Part shown: piece after piece, positions 34,401-46,335 of the stretch
Layout of the letters: each line of letters opens with the position of its first letter
Numbering within the stretch: position 1 is the first letter of the stretch
DNA from: Brassica napus
Lineage: Eukaryota > Streptophyta > Magnoliopsida > Brassicales > Brassicaceae
DNA: 64,000 bases
NCBI RefSeq assembly: GCF_020379485.1
Contig: NW_026014823.1
Coordinates: 1 to 64,000, forward strand
Reading direction: 5' to 3'
Translations under genes and position numbers: made by a program
Notes under the pieces: generated by a model
Seen by the model: only the letters and a program-made list of their open reading frames with translations
What the model was told of the DNA's origin: nothing
Databases searched by the model: none

Positions 34401-35063
34401 AACTCATCTTTGTTCATGTAAATATATACACACAGATATGTTGGTTTCAGTATTTAATATATAGTATCTTTGTATACATGTAGTAACTGAAATGTCACTC
34501 GTTGATTTTTATTTAATTATAAAAGAGCTTCTTCATACTTAAAAGAGATATCTGACTCTTTTTTTTAGCCACCGACTATAAGAAATATTAACATGTTGAT
34601 CTATTCATTAGTTGAACTAACATACATTGGGGAAACTTCTGAACAACAAAAAGACAGTAAATAAAGTATGATCTATTGCTTTCCCTGGACCAAACTATTA
34701 ATGAATAATGATCATGGATCGGTGTACCTGTCCCGTTAACTTATACGAAATCCACTTCACCTACCAATGAAAAACAAGACACATGCTCACTAAAAATAGT
34801 GAAGAAGTACATTCAAAGTTTACTAAGTGGTAGAGCCAATGAGTTTTGCAGACTCGCATGTAACATTGACTTGAATGAAATAGTTGTAGAAAGACAATAA
34901 GAAACTCCTATACCTTCACAACAACGTACAGGTTTAGTTAGGTTCAACTGCTATCTAATCCTTTTCAGTCAGAATCATCGGAAAGAAAATAAATTTAATT
35001 CATTGGACATCAATTAAATTTAATATGTTCAAGTTCAACTAAACATTTAAAAAGAAAACAAAA
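34401..35063. other. Intergenic between convergent PIFI and ROD1
   Basis: This should contain the two 3' untranslated regions. AT-rich; no further gene, repeat or RNA recognised. Confidence 0.5.
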
Positions 35064-37069
35064 TTAATTGACTAGCGAGTCTTTAGAAATCAAACTAAAA
35101 CCATTGCCTAAAGTGTGTCTTTTGATCATCATCTCTTCGTACTTCCCGGCCAACGAGTCAAAGAGAATCCCAGCACCAACTCCGACCGCAAGATCGATGG
35201 TGTAGTGTCCTCTCGTCCCGAGAAGCCTAATCGATTGTAATACATTCAGGATGTCAAAAAGCATCGCTAGTCTCAACCTTTGCATTCTCCTCATATCCAA
35301 GGATGCTATCATCGAACCGGCGACATGACCTGAGTAGAAGAGGAAGAATGAGACGTTTCCCACAGGAAAATCGACTCCCGATCCTAGAAACTCCTGTAAA
35401 AAGATTCAAAAAATTAGTGATGCTTTTGACACTTTTTAATACAGCAAGTTAACAGCAACGAGACATAGTAATGCCTAATTATGATGACACTTTTTAATAC
35501 AGCATGTTACGAGACATAGTAATGCCTAATTATGATGATACTAAAAAACAAAAAAAAACTAACCCCCGCAAGTTAAAGAAGTGAATACAAACCACTACAA
35601 TTACCCTCTCATTGCAAATAATCAAATTACTCCTTTTATTTCAAAATAAATACCATCGTTTTCAATACAATATTTGACATCATATACTAAATAACTTAAC
35701 CCTATTCAAAATGAACATAAATTCATAAACTAATTATTTTGTGAGATATTAATCTTTAATTAGAGTCCAGGTTATCAAAACATTTGGGTATATATTCATA
35801 TAAAGTTACAACCTGTACTTCCTATACGGTAGTGGCCAAGGGAGAAAATCACACGCCCAACAATATTTGGCGACTTTACATAATTCATCTATTTTGTTAC
35901 AATGTCATTTGGTTATTATAATATATACTTTTCAGAGAGAGTGCGATGTAAAGATTGGCACCTGAGGGAGAGGGAGCTGAGTAGAGTAACCAAGAATACC
36001 GCGACAAGTAAACATGAAGCAAGCCGAGATGGTGGCCCGTGGTCTTCCTTCCATCAACCATGTCCATACAATATACGTAGTTTGCATCCCTACGAACACC
36101 TGTCTCCCACCACCATCCAAACAAAAGTTTTAAATAGTTAAAAAGTACAAAAGTCAAATCTATCCAATCACTTTGCATTGCATGTGATCACGTCTCCATA
36201 TCACCCATGTGTTACTTTTTAATGGGTTTTAACTTTAAAGTTATAAAGCATTCTATTATACTACTATAGTGTAACTATTTCGTTATAAAAAAGAAACAAA
36301 CAAACAAAATGGCAGTTGTTAAAAAAGAAGATTAGACTTAACTACTAAACAAAGCGATTACATTAAATACATTTGTGTCCACTAGTTTATCTACTAACAC
36401 CATTATTCCACTCTTAGGAAATTTCATTGCATGTTGATGTTTACAGTTGACAGCAATATTCCAGCTGGAGAATTAATTAATTACCTCGCAAAATAAAGAA
36501 AAAGATCTCAGATTTGTTCCCATCACTACCACAATTTAATTTATTTGACTAATTCAATAATTTATTATTTACGATTTAAATGATAAAGGAAAAAAAAAAC
36601 AAAAAGTTAGGTGAGGCATCAGGAATTGATGATAAATCATTTAATAGTTGTTTTAACCACTAAGTTAATCTCTCTCTCTGCATACCGTGTTTAGTGCGGC
36701 TAAAACGGTGTTAAGAGCCGGTGAATTTGCCAAGACGCGGTTCAGAGAGCGCGTGACCACAAACCCAATATCGAACGGCTCAGACCTCGCGGGAATCATT
36801 TGAAGCGTATACTCGACGCCCATGAAGAAGAGAACTCCAACCGCGAACACACACGGTATCCAATGGACTCTCGCCACGTAGATAGCGTCACGCGCCGTCC
36901 ATGTCATAAACGACGCCTTTCCTCCTCCATTGGCGTAGCCGTCGTCTGTTTTCTTAACAATGTTGTTCTCCATTAATGGGACGGTTCCGTCAAAGGCGAC
37001 GTCGTTAGAGTGATGTCCGTTAAGAGAGGTAGATCTGCGACGGAGAGGGACGCTAGTTTCAGTTGACAT
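35064..37069 (-). CDS. ROD1: Phosphatidylcholine:diacylglycerol cholinephosphotransferase (ROD1/PDCT)
   Basis: Three exons join in frame: 37069-36686, 36099-35962 and 35393-35064, giving 283 residues. The enzyme moves phosphocholine between phosphatidylcholine and diacylglycerol at the ER, feeding polyunsaturated fatty acids into seed triacylglycerol. The N-terminal 60 residues are hydrophilic. Several membrane segments follow (WIPCVFAVGVLFFMGVEY; TVFVGMQTTYIVWTWLM). The C-terminal phosphatase/phosphotransferase-like motifs are FYSGHVAGSM and RGHYTIDLAVG, whose His and Asp residues are expected at the active site. The first intron (36100-36685) is long and AT-rich. It is slightly shorter than the 301 residues I recall for Arabidopsis, the difference lying in the N-terminal region. 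Confidence 0.95.
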
Positions 37070-37817
37070 AAGCGTCAGAGATGAGTTCTATAAGAGGCAG
37101 AGATTTCGAAGGAGGTATTGTTTTTATTTTGTGAACTGTGGAAGGAAGATTGTTTGGTCTACAAAAATTCATACGAAAACGATGAGTATTGAGTTTCGAG
37201 AGCTACGTTTACGCAAAGTCTTTGCCTTATTATTTTTTTTCTTTGTTTTCTCTCTTTGTTGGGCTTTACTTTAATTTTGTACCAACATGTTGTTAAGTTC
37301 TTTTTATATTTTAAGTTTGATATTTTAGACGACCAAATGAAATGTTCCCTAATTTTTATATGTCAAGTTTGATATTTTAGACGACCAAAAGAAATGTTCC
37401 CTAATTTTTATAATCAATGTTGTTGTAAAGTAAAACTTTTGATACAAAATAATTATTGTTATGGAATTTTAATGCAAAATTTATCGATTTTCTATGCTAT
37501 ATAATTATTTATATTTTTTATTTTATTTTGGATTGGTCAAACATATGATTAAATGTATATAGTTAATGATATTTTATTTGGAAAATATACAAAAAAAACT
37601 GCATACACAAATTTAAAATGACACTTAAAAATGAAATGAAGAGAATATAGATATAAAAGACTATGAGATTCTCTCGTTACTAAAATAATTCTAGTTTTCA
37701 GACAAAAACATGTTAGTGGTGCGTGTATGCATATTAAGTGTTAACAATGTGTATATACTCTAATTCAAGATTATGGAGAATATCAAGAGATTTGATGCTT
37801 CGTTGTACGCATCAGAC
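37070..37817. promoter_or_regulatory. Upstream region of ROD1
   Basis: AT-rich promoter and intergenic DNA. It contains two adjacent copies of a 50-bp sequence (about 37312-37361 and 37364-37412) sharing AAGTTTGATATTTTAGACGA and differing by about one base in the shared part. No gene is recognised. Confidence 0.5.
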
Positions 37818-38514
37818 TAGGGGTGGGCATTTTATCCGAAATCCGAAGTGGCACCCGAACCCGATCCGAAAAACCCGAACCGAAATCCGAACCGAAGTAG
37901 CAAAATATCCGAACGGGTATTGAATTAGAAGAGATTGGATATCCGAACCCGAACGGGTAATATCCGAACCCGAATGGATATCCGAAAATAACCGAACATA
38001 TGATAATTAATCTTATATTTATAGTTTACATCTTTCATTTTATATAAAATATTTATATTGATACTACACATACTTTAAATTCATATGATATACATACAAT
38101 TACGTAGAAGATGATTTGCTATTCGCTTAAAATGCATGTCAAACTTCTTATTTCAGCAATTAACAAAAAGTTACATCCAAAATTTAAAAACAATAACCAA
38201 ATTAATGTCTTTTTAGTTTGAAAATGTTATGTCCAAATATATTAACCATGCAATCTATTAAAAATAAAAAATAGTTAAGTGAAAAGTTATATATTTAAAT
38301 ACAAGAAATTTGAGAAATGAAAATTTTCATTTTTTTTTCTTCAAAATCTAAATATCCGAACCCGATCCGAAATAACCGAAACCGAACTTAAAATACCCGA
38401 ACCCGATCCGAAGTACAGAAATACCCGAACGGGTTCTACACCTCTATACCGAAATACCCGAAAATCCGAAATACCCGACCCGAACCCGAACGGGTACCCG
38501 AACGCCCACCCCTA
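37818..38514. mobile_element. hAT-type MITE, 697 bp
   Basis: The ends are inverted repeats TAGGGGTGGGC and GCCCACCCCTA. The 8-bp target duplication CATCAGAC is at 37810-37817 and 38515-38522, as expected for hAT transposition. Both subterminal regions are filled with short repeats of CCGAACCCGAA and CGAACGGGTA type. The AT-rich middle has no coding potential. Confidence 0.9.
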
Positions 38515-38736
38515 CATCAGACATTAGTTTATTCAACTGAGTATTTTTTTTTTTTTGGGCGCAATCATCTTTGACGCTTTTTTAAGATAAGTATTGAAAA
38601 AAAAGATTTAAGTTTTTTTTAAGTTCTCCAAACCGCGAAAGCCTCTGATTAATCATCTAGAGGCTGGCTCATCGACAATAGATAAGTCTTAAGAATTTTA
38701 TATAAAAGTTAGATACTCACATTATCTAATTACACA

Positions 38737-40651
38737 TCCTACTATATAAAAGGGACTAAATTCAAAGTTTTTGAGACTATCCACCTCAGCCAAAATATTC
38801 TCATCCAAAAAAATTAGAAATAAATGTCATTTATAAGATAATTAACTAACATACAACTTTTGATATTTCTAAAAATTTCAAATTTGTAACTACTAATTTA
38901 CTAATAGAATCATATATCTATATTGAATTATGTTCTATTTTTAATCGTTAGACTTCAAGGATAAATAAATTATTAATCTATAATATATATAGTTTATAAC
39001 TTTATATTGTAGTTATAAATAAAGCAAAAATAATCGGGGAAGGTGAAGAAGCTCATCTAAAATTATGTAATTAAAATGGTAAAATGGTGAGTATGATGAC
39101 GTGAATCTAAGAAAATTTGTTGTACAAATTATGGTGTTTTCTTCGTCCACTATAAAGATTTAAAATAAAATACATATTCACATAAATAAGTCAATATTTG
39201 TTATTTTTTTGGTAAGATGCTAAGATTATCAATTTTTGAAAGGTTACACTATTGTTTTTAAACAACTTATTACAGCAAGGAAACAAAAACAATCAACAAC
39301 AACTCAAAGTAAAAAAAGCCTTAAGGAAGTCTTATACAAGAAAGATAAAAAGAAGTAGAGAAGAGGAGAAAGAAGAACTTTCCAGGTAAGAGAGGAGACG
39401 GTCACGCATCATACGGTCAAGAGAGGCAAGGATGACTGATGAAGGTGAGGAGACAGCAGTGAACACACGAGCATTACGCTCTTTCCACAGCAGGTAGATG
39501 GCTGACTGAAAATAGAGCTTGATGACTGGAGTAGCATGCGTATCTGCGTTGACGCGAGGTTGATTGATCCAGGCTGCAACAGAGTGTAGATCAGCCGGAG
39601 GAGAAATCCAAACTTCAGCAGCAAATCCAAACTTGTGCCAATATTTGTTGTTGATAGTGTTTATATTCTTTTCTAACATTAGTATATATATTTTTTAGTA
39701 AACTGATCCAAACAGATTAATTTGTGGAGCTAACCAAACGAGGATTATAGTATTTACTTTGGAAAAAGTAATAGGTTGAATGATAGATGGCGTGCGTGCT
39801 TTTTCATATGAAAATCTGCACATATATAAAAATCATAAGATTTGAATCATAGAGAAAATATAGTGTATATGACTGAAGTTGGTCCATTCTGAAACTAAAG
39901 ATGGCTAAAATTCTTCTTTGTCAAAATGCATAGATGTGAATCTTATATGAATAGAGTTCTCCATTGCTTATAACAGTGTAATAAACTCCGTGTGTAAAGG
40001 AGAAAAAATGTTATATAAGTGAAAACAAAAATTATGATTTTTTTTCTTGTGCCTATAGGCTCTTCGCAATTTGAAGAAGAAAGAACATATTGTGTGAAAA
40101 TCTTTGGCTCTGTCAAATTTTATCCAGTTGTTTATAAAACTGTTGTTATCTGATTCATGTAATTTTTCAGTGTTAATTTAAAAGCCCAAAAAACCCATCT
40201 ATACTGACTTTTTGATGTTTTTTTTCTGTGATTTGATTTTAAAAAGAGATAAAACTTTCGATAAGTTATGTAAACTCAGAACAAGTATTTAACTTTAGAA
40301 AGCATTTACATGTTTCAAACTTATAATATATACATATATAATGTTTAAAATTACGCATATAAAACCTGTGTAAAATGTACCTGAATATGTTTCTTTTCTT
40401 TAATGTGTTAATCGTACTATATATAACATTATTTTAAAATTTCAAAAAGTTTATGTCACATACAAAAAAATCATCAATAAAATATATAATTCTTCATCTA
40501 CAACAAGAAAAATTATAAACATATAAATTTAAATTAAGAAAAACTAATATTGGAAAAACAAGAAGTTAATGTAAAAAAAAACCGATAAATAATATTATAA
40601 ATAAAATAAATTTATAAGACAATCCGCGCGAAGCGCGGAAAAAATCTCTAG
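38737..40651 (+). mobile_element. Non-autonomous Helitron, 1.9 kb
   Basis: The 5' end reads TCCTACTATATAAAAGGGAC after an A, and the 3' end CTAG before a T, matching Helitron insertion between A and T. Fourteen bases before the end is a GC hairpin CCGCGCGAAGCGCGG (40624-40638). No Rep/helicase is encoded. It contains a LINE remnant at 39332-39679, either captured or inserted. Confidence 0.8.
39332..39679 (-). pseudogene. LINE (non-LTR retrotransposon) ORF2 C-terminal fragment
   Basis: A 115-codon minus-strand frame contains AIYLLWKERNARVF and SLDRMMRDRLLS. This pattern is typical of the C-terminal end of plant L1-like reverse transcriptase proteins, after the zf-RVT region. It is a fragment only, with no reverse transcriptase domain nearby. 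Confidence 0.7.
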
Positions 40652-41435
40652 TATATATAAATGAATCTAAATGGGTAGATTTCAAACTTTAAAACGTTTA
40701 GAATCTTTCCGAACCCACCGTACCACCCAAAATCATATCGCGTGCGTGGTTTTGAACTTTCACAATGTAGTAAACGAAAACATAGAAGACATTTATAGTA
40801 GGTATACATATAAACATAATCGGTTATTAACTCTGAAATTTAGTTGTATAGAAGAATTTTAAATTTTATAGATTCATACAGATTTAAGATAATTATTTAA
40901 ATTCTCAAAAGGTATACAAAATGTAAATCATGTAATTGTCTACGTATTAACGAAACTCAAGGCGATGGTGATTTTGTATGTTTTTCACACTAACTAGACT
41001 ACGTGCCTGTCTAATCACTCAATCAGACGTGTTTGTCTAAAATGGTCTATGCTTGGATTTGGGCCATTGTTGATGTTTCTTTGATTCATTATTTCTTAAC
41101 TTTAATAAAAAGTATCGACGTACAAATAGATCTCACAATAATATAGATTCTGATTTAGAAATATGCACTCACCACATCCATCAATTTCCAGTTTCTTTTT
41201 TTTTCTCAGTAAAGACAACCATACGTAAAGTGTGTATTTATTAAGTCATCATTTACAAATTTACAATAATAAAGTGGCTGTGTGAATAAATAACATATGT
41301 CGACTAAAAACACATTAAACAACGTTGTTAAAACTATCCATATACAAACTTGTAATGAACTTTTCTTCTCTTTTTTTAGCACATCTTGTTATGAACATTC
41401 GTTATTTTTATGCTACTGCATATTATGGTCTCGCA

Positions 41436-41437
<2 letters not shown>

Positions 41438-41515
<78 letters not shown>
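41438..41515. repeat. (TA)n microsatellite, about 78 bp
   Basis: Uninterrupted TA dinucleotides. Translations of this tract (IYIYIY) are meaningless. Confidence 0.95.
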
Positions 41516-41518
<3 letters not shown>

Positions 41519-42009
41519 AAACTAGCATAAAAAGTGAATACCAATTTACTTATTGTTAAATAACTTTAAATTAAATTTTATGATACATTTAAATTTAATA
41601 AATATTAAAATTTGTTTGTTAATCTAATTATTGGATGGTGTACAAAATTATTCAGTTTTCAATTGGAATTCAGTTTGAGATACCAATAAAACATTATATC
41701 TAAGTGTTAAAGTTAATATAAAATTTGTAAAAAACTAATATTTTTATATAAAGAATAAGAAATATTTTAATTAATTTTAAATTGATGATAATAATTTTAT
41801 ATTTAATACTGAATATTAAAAGAGACATGTAAACACATCTAGAATATGATTTGAATTTAGTCAAAAAAACAAAAAATTTCAAGCCATCTCATGTTATCAA
41901 ATAATAATAAAAAATTACATATATACGACTTTTAATTTCTGCCCAATAGGCTTTCGGAAGGAGACTAATATAAATAGTACGTAATAGATATTTTATCGTC
42001 AAAATAAAT

Positions 42010-42046
42010 ATACGCGTCACGCGCGTCTGTGTATGTGTATAAATAG
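42010..42046 (+). promoter_or_regulatory. TATA box and CGCG motifs upstream of LOR12
   Basis: TATAAATAG at 42038-42046 lies about 110 bases before the ATG. Just upstream, TACGCGTCACGCGCGTC (42011-42027) holds ACGCGT and CGCGCG cores of the kind bound by CAMTA (calmodulin-binding) factors. The regulatory meaning is inferred. Confidence 0.5.
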
Positions 42047-42154
42047 AATCCTTGGGAAGGAGGAGGAGAGAGTGTCCATATCATAATCATTCGCTAATCA
42101 AATTACAAAATCTAACTTCCGCACACCCACAAGGCCACACACCAATATTAAAAA

Positions 42155-43098
42155 ATGGAATTAGTTGAAGAGAAGAAGGCTCCAAAAGAAGAAAAGAAGA
42201 TGGGAGAAAGAAGAGTTGTGGTGGACAAAGCTTATCTATACGATGAAGACAAACCACTTACCGTCTGCAAAACATCTCTCTTCCACACCGGCGATGGTTT
42301 CACCGCCTACGACTGTAACGGCGATATCATCTTTAGGGTCGATTCCTACGGTAGAGATAACGACGAGTTTGTCCTCATGGACGCCACCGGAAAGTGTCTC
42401 CTCACCGTTAAAAGCAAGGTTAAAAACCATTTAATTAATTATTATATTAAGTTGATCCATATATCGTCTCTCTCTGGTGGATTATATAATTGTAAAGAAG
42501 TTTTATTGAATGCGTATCGTTTCTTGTTCTTGATAATCTTGAATTATTGGTCTAACTTCGATGAATATTATTATTTTTGGTTAGAAAAGGATCTAAAAGA
42601 ATTGTTTTGAGCTACATATAATCTAATAAACTGATTGTTTTAGTCGAGTTCTAAGTCAGTCGCTATACCAATTACTGAGTTAACTCGATTTTTGATGAAC
42701 AGAGACCTACTCTGCATCAGAGGTGGGAAGGTTTTCTCGGGGAGAGATCGGACGGTCAGAAACCGATCTTCAGCGTTCGGAGATCGTCGATAATCGGACG
42801 GTGCACGATGGAAGTAGAAGTATACGACGAAAGCGGAAAAGAGTACACCATAGACGGCGACTTCTCCTTGCGAAGCTGTCTCATATACGACACGGAGAAG
42901 CGAACCGTGGCAGAGATCAAACGCAAAGTGGACATGTCAACGAACGTGATGCTTGGACGAGATGTGTTCACTCTCGAGATCAAACCCGGTTTCGACGGCG
43001 CTTTCGCGATGGGTTTGGTCCTCGTGCTTGACCAGATCAACGGTGATGATCCCGTTGAGATTGGTGATGAGCAAGTACACCCTTTTGTCGAGGATTAG
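42155..43098 (+). CDS. LURP-one-related protein (LOR/DUF567, tubby-like fold), LOR12-like
   Basis: Two exons, 42155-42418 and 42703-43098, join in phase 0 to give 219 residues. The charged N-terminus (VEEKKAPKEEKKMGERR) is followed by the conserved LOR domain. Recognisable parts are LTVCKTSLFHTGDGFTAYDC, then FRVDSYGRDNDEFVLMDATG, LHQRWEGFLGE and, near the end, AFAMGLVLVLDQI. Proteins of this family have a tubby-like barrel fold and some members take part in defence against oomycetes; the role of this one is not established. By position it corresponds to Arabidopsis At3g15810. Intron 1 starts GTTAAA and ends GAACAG. Confidence 0.92.
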
Positions 43099-44023
43099 TT
43101 TCTCTCTATCTCTCTCACTTTCACCTCGTCAAGTCTTTGTTCCGGTTTAAACCAATCGAATCTAATCCTTGGGTTTTGTCAAATCTTTGGATTTGGACAT
43201 TTGAGGTTGTTTGTAATGTCAGTCATTAATGTTGTTACGTTACATAATATATAGTCTCTGTCTCGTGAACTTTGTTGACTATATGTTGATGTTACAAAGT
43301 TCGTGTCTTCTTTTTAATTCATATATACATGCATCATATCAGAAATTGTTCAAAAAACTTTGTAGATCTCGAGAGTTTCAGTTGCGTTGTAAAGAATTAA
43401 CAATTTGACCATATGTTGTAAAAGCTTATAAGCTTAATTAATACATGGTGTTAGCTGCAATACCGACCTATCGACGTATACTAATCTTTGCTTAACCACG
43501 TAACGTGTAATGTACATATGTGTAGGCAAGTGGAATTTTTATACATGAGTCTTGTGATTCGTGAATATATATTACCATTTGTAGGTGTCAGTTGACATAA
43601 GATCAGAGAGTGCCTAAGTTTATTAAATCATAAATAGAAGGTGGACGAATAAAGATTCGATAAAATAATTACTAATATGGGAATCTAATAAAGAGAGAAG
43701 ATATATACTGACTACTTGCTCCCACTGGCCACTATAAATATATATGATTCGTTATCGTAATCAAAATTTTCATGCTTTCGTAAGTGCACAATTAGTTATA
43801 TAGAGATACTTGCACGTAGCCATAATCCTTACACTATGAATAAACACATGCACATGTAATTACAGTAAGTTCTTATATTAACACTGAAAAGTTAGGAGGT
43901 ATATCGAAAAAATCAAGAATTTACGGGGTTTAAAAATAATACATCTCTCTAAACCAAAGGGGTTAATTAGAATTTTTTTTTTTGGTAATCGTTAATTATA
44001 AATCTTTGAAAACATAACTCTCA
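43099..44023. other. Intergenic between LOR12 and the GH17 gene
   Basis: Contains the 3' untranslated regions of both convergent genes. AT-rich; no other feature recognised. Confidence 0.5.
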
Positions 44024-45676
44024 CTACAAGGGTAACAAACGGTGAAGAACTAGAAACATGAAAACACATGCCGAAACAAGAGCGTTCAAGGACGTACCAA
44101 ATCGAGACCGTGTGGCAGAAGAGTACTTGAGTCCGGTGAAACCAATGTCGTAGGCAATACTACCATCAGGTTTAAAAAGGCCGAAGTTTCTCTCGGAAGT
44201 GGAACCCGGTTTCAGATTCTCGTTGAATAGAGCAAACACGTAAGCTCTCGCCACCATGTCTGGTCTGTGCGGCGTGCCTTTTCGCTTATTCAGCCGTTTT
44301 CTAAGATTCCGATTATATGTTCTCGCGTTCTTCACCGTTGCTCCGGCTTCATCTGCGTCCCCTTTTGATGCCCATCCGGTGTCTGAAACAATGACCTGCA
44401 TGCATAATAGAATGATCTTGTTTTGATAACGTTAGTCTTGTTATCAAAAAGAATTTGCGTTTGACATTTACATTTATAAATAAAAGTTGTGTTAAACATT
44501 TAAACAGAAACAAAAAAAAAACTAGTCAAAGCCTCAAAGGTTTACATAGTGTTTATGCCAGTGTATCTTCTTTCAAAATACAAGATTAAATTAACTAGAA
44601 AAATAAATGAGTAGTTAATATGAAAACATGGCATTTTTTAAGCAATCCCAAACATAAATTAAATATGTATAGTGATAAGAAATACTTTACCGGCACTTTT
44701 GGGAAGCCAGCTTTCTCGAGAGCAGCATAAGAAGCATCAACCATAGCATCGAACATGTTATCGTAACGAAGCTTAGTTTTGGCGTCATAGATGCCATCGC
44801 TGTGCTCGAAGAGGGCGTAGTTGAGGTCAATATGGCTCGGATCCGATTTATAAGCTAGAAAAGGGTATGCGTTAATGTAGAACGGTGACCCTATCTGCCA
44901 GAAAAACGCTAACAACGGCTTCATAAACGGCACCACATCATCCCTAAACGTGCAAGCCGACGGTGGATACGAGTTCGCAAACACAGCCTCCGAGTGTGGA
45001 CTCGACACCTATAAAAAGCAAATAAGCAAGTTCGAGACTAGAAAAGATATGTAGGACCACAAAAATCCTAATTGAAAATCATGAAATATAAAAACGATAA
45101 TATAAAATTAGAAAACGTTTAAAATTTTTGTTCCAAGAAGATAAAGACTTTAACTTGTTTGGTTTAGTACAAGATTATAATGTAACGTACCTCGACCCTA
45201 GTGGGAAGTCCAAGACGACGAAGAGCGGAGTAAACATTCTTGGCCGCAGGTAAGAGAACTTCCCAAAGCTCTACAGTGGTGCCACCTAAAATCTCGTTTC
45301 CCACAGCTATACCGCTAATTATAGTACCGCTACGTATGAAAGGCTCGACGTTTTCTTTAACCCAATTCATTGCTCGGTCTTCTCCAACACTAATGTCCTT
45401 GAGAAACTCATTGCCTAAGCCAACAATGATCTCGATCCCTGTGTTACGAAATGCTGTGAGGACGGAGTGATCAGCGTCGTAGATACGTATGTTTCTGATC
45501 TTTGCTGCTTTAAGGAAAGTTACTACTGCTAGAGGAGACGGGAGATTGTCCGCTATGCGACCGTAGTTTACACCGTATGTTCCGATGAATGCTACGGCCC
45601 TTTGTGAAGAGAAGATAGAGGAGACAAAGAAAAGCGAGGGAAATAAAGAAGAGCAAACCATACATGAATGTTTCAT
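44024..45676 (-). CDS. GH17 beta-1,3-glucanase-like protein, probably GPI-anchored
   Basis: Three exons, 45676-45191, 45008-44691 and 44395-44024, join in phase 0 to give 391 residues. A signal peptide covers about residues 1-29. The mature domain begins IGTYGVNYGRIADNLPSP. The proton donor motif VGNE places the acid/base Glu at residue 128. At the nucleophile site the usual S-E-[ST]-G-W-P-S reads SDTGWAS, with Asp at residue 273 in place of Glu and Ala in place of Pro. The C-terminus ends in a hydrophobic stretch (LVSACVFMFLVLHRLLPL), which fits a GPI-anchor signal. Family members hydrolyse beta-1,3-glucan (callose) at the cell surface; with the altered nucleophile, activity is doubtful. By position it corresponds to At3g15800. 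Confidence 0.92.
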
Positions 45677-46335
45677 TTTTGAATGATTTATGCTTTAAAC
45701 AGTGCACTTAATACGGAAACAAGAAGAGTTTATACTAGTATGTGTTGTCCATTAATTAATAGTAAGATTCTAAACTTTTGTCACGGGGACCATGCAAAAG
45801 GAAGGAATCAAGATAAGTTGTGGGTCTTTCTTTGCATTAGATTCTTACTTTACCTTCAAAGTAAAACTGTTTTTACTTTTTGCTCTTCAGTCTTCTTCTT
45901 GCTTTCTCCTTTTTTTTAAGGCAAACTTGTCACCATTGTTTGACTTTCGGATAAAGATTGGACTAAAATCAAAAGTACTTTTAAAGATCAACCAGTTTGA
46001 TGATCTTTGATCTGGGTTATCTTATAACATTGGTTGTCCATGAGAAAAAAAGTAAAAAGGAAACTAAAGACTGCAACAGTAGAATAAGCATAGGGATTGC
46101 TATAGTTTTACAGAAGAGTTAATTAACTATCCTCAAGATAGTCTGTTACATCCTAAGAGAACATGCATACACATAATACACCCTCAAGATAATCATTGAT
46201 TCGATACAAAAAGAGAGTAGCATGAAAGGAAAAGGTAAAACAGATACTTCAATAGATTTAATAGAGAAACAACTGACTTACAGTTTGATAAGCTTACAGA
46301 AGCAGAGCAGTGCAAGGCTATTGAATAGCTTCTGC
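45677..46335. promoter_or_regulatory. Intergenic: GH17 promoter and MBD11 3' flank
   Basis: AT-rich. The right part of this gap should contain the MBD11-like 3' untranslated region. No additional gene seen. Confidence 0.45.

Larger units (their letters stand above)
40652..42154. other. Intergenic, AT-rich, upstream of LOR12
   Basis: No gene is visible. It includes a TA microsatellite (41438-41515) and, at the right end, the promoter and 5' leader of the gene at 42155. Confidence 0.5.

Noticed and set aside
41297..41530. 77-codon frame rich in Tyr-Ile
   Set aside because: Translation of the TA microsatellite.
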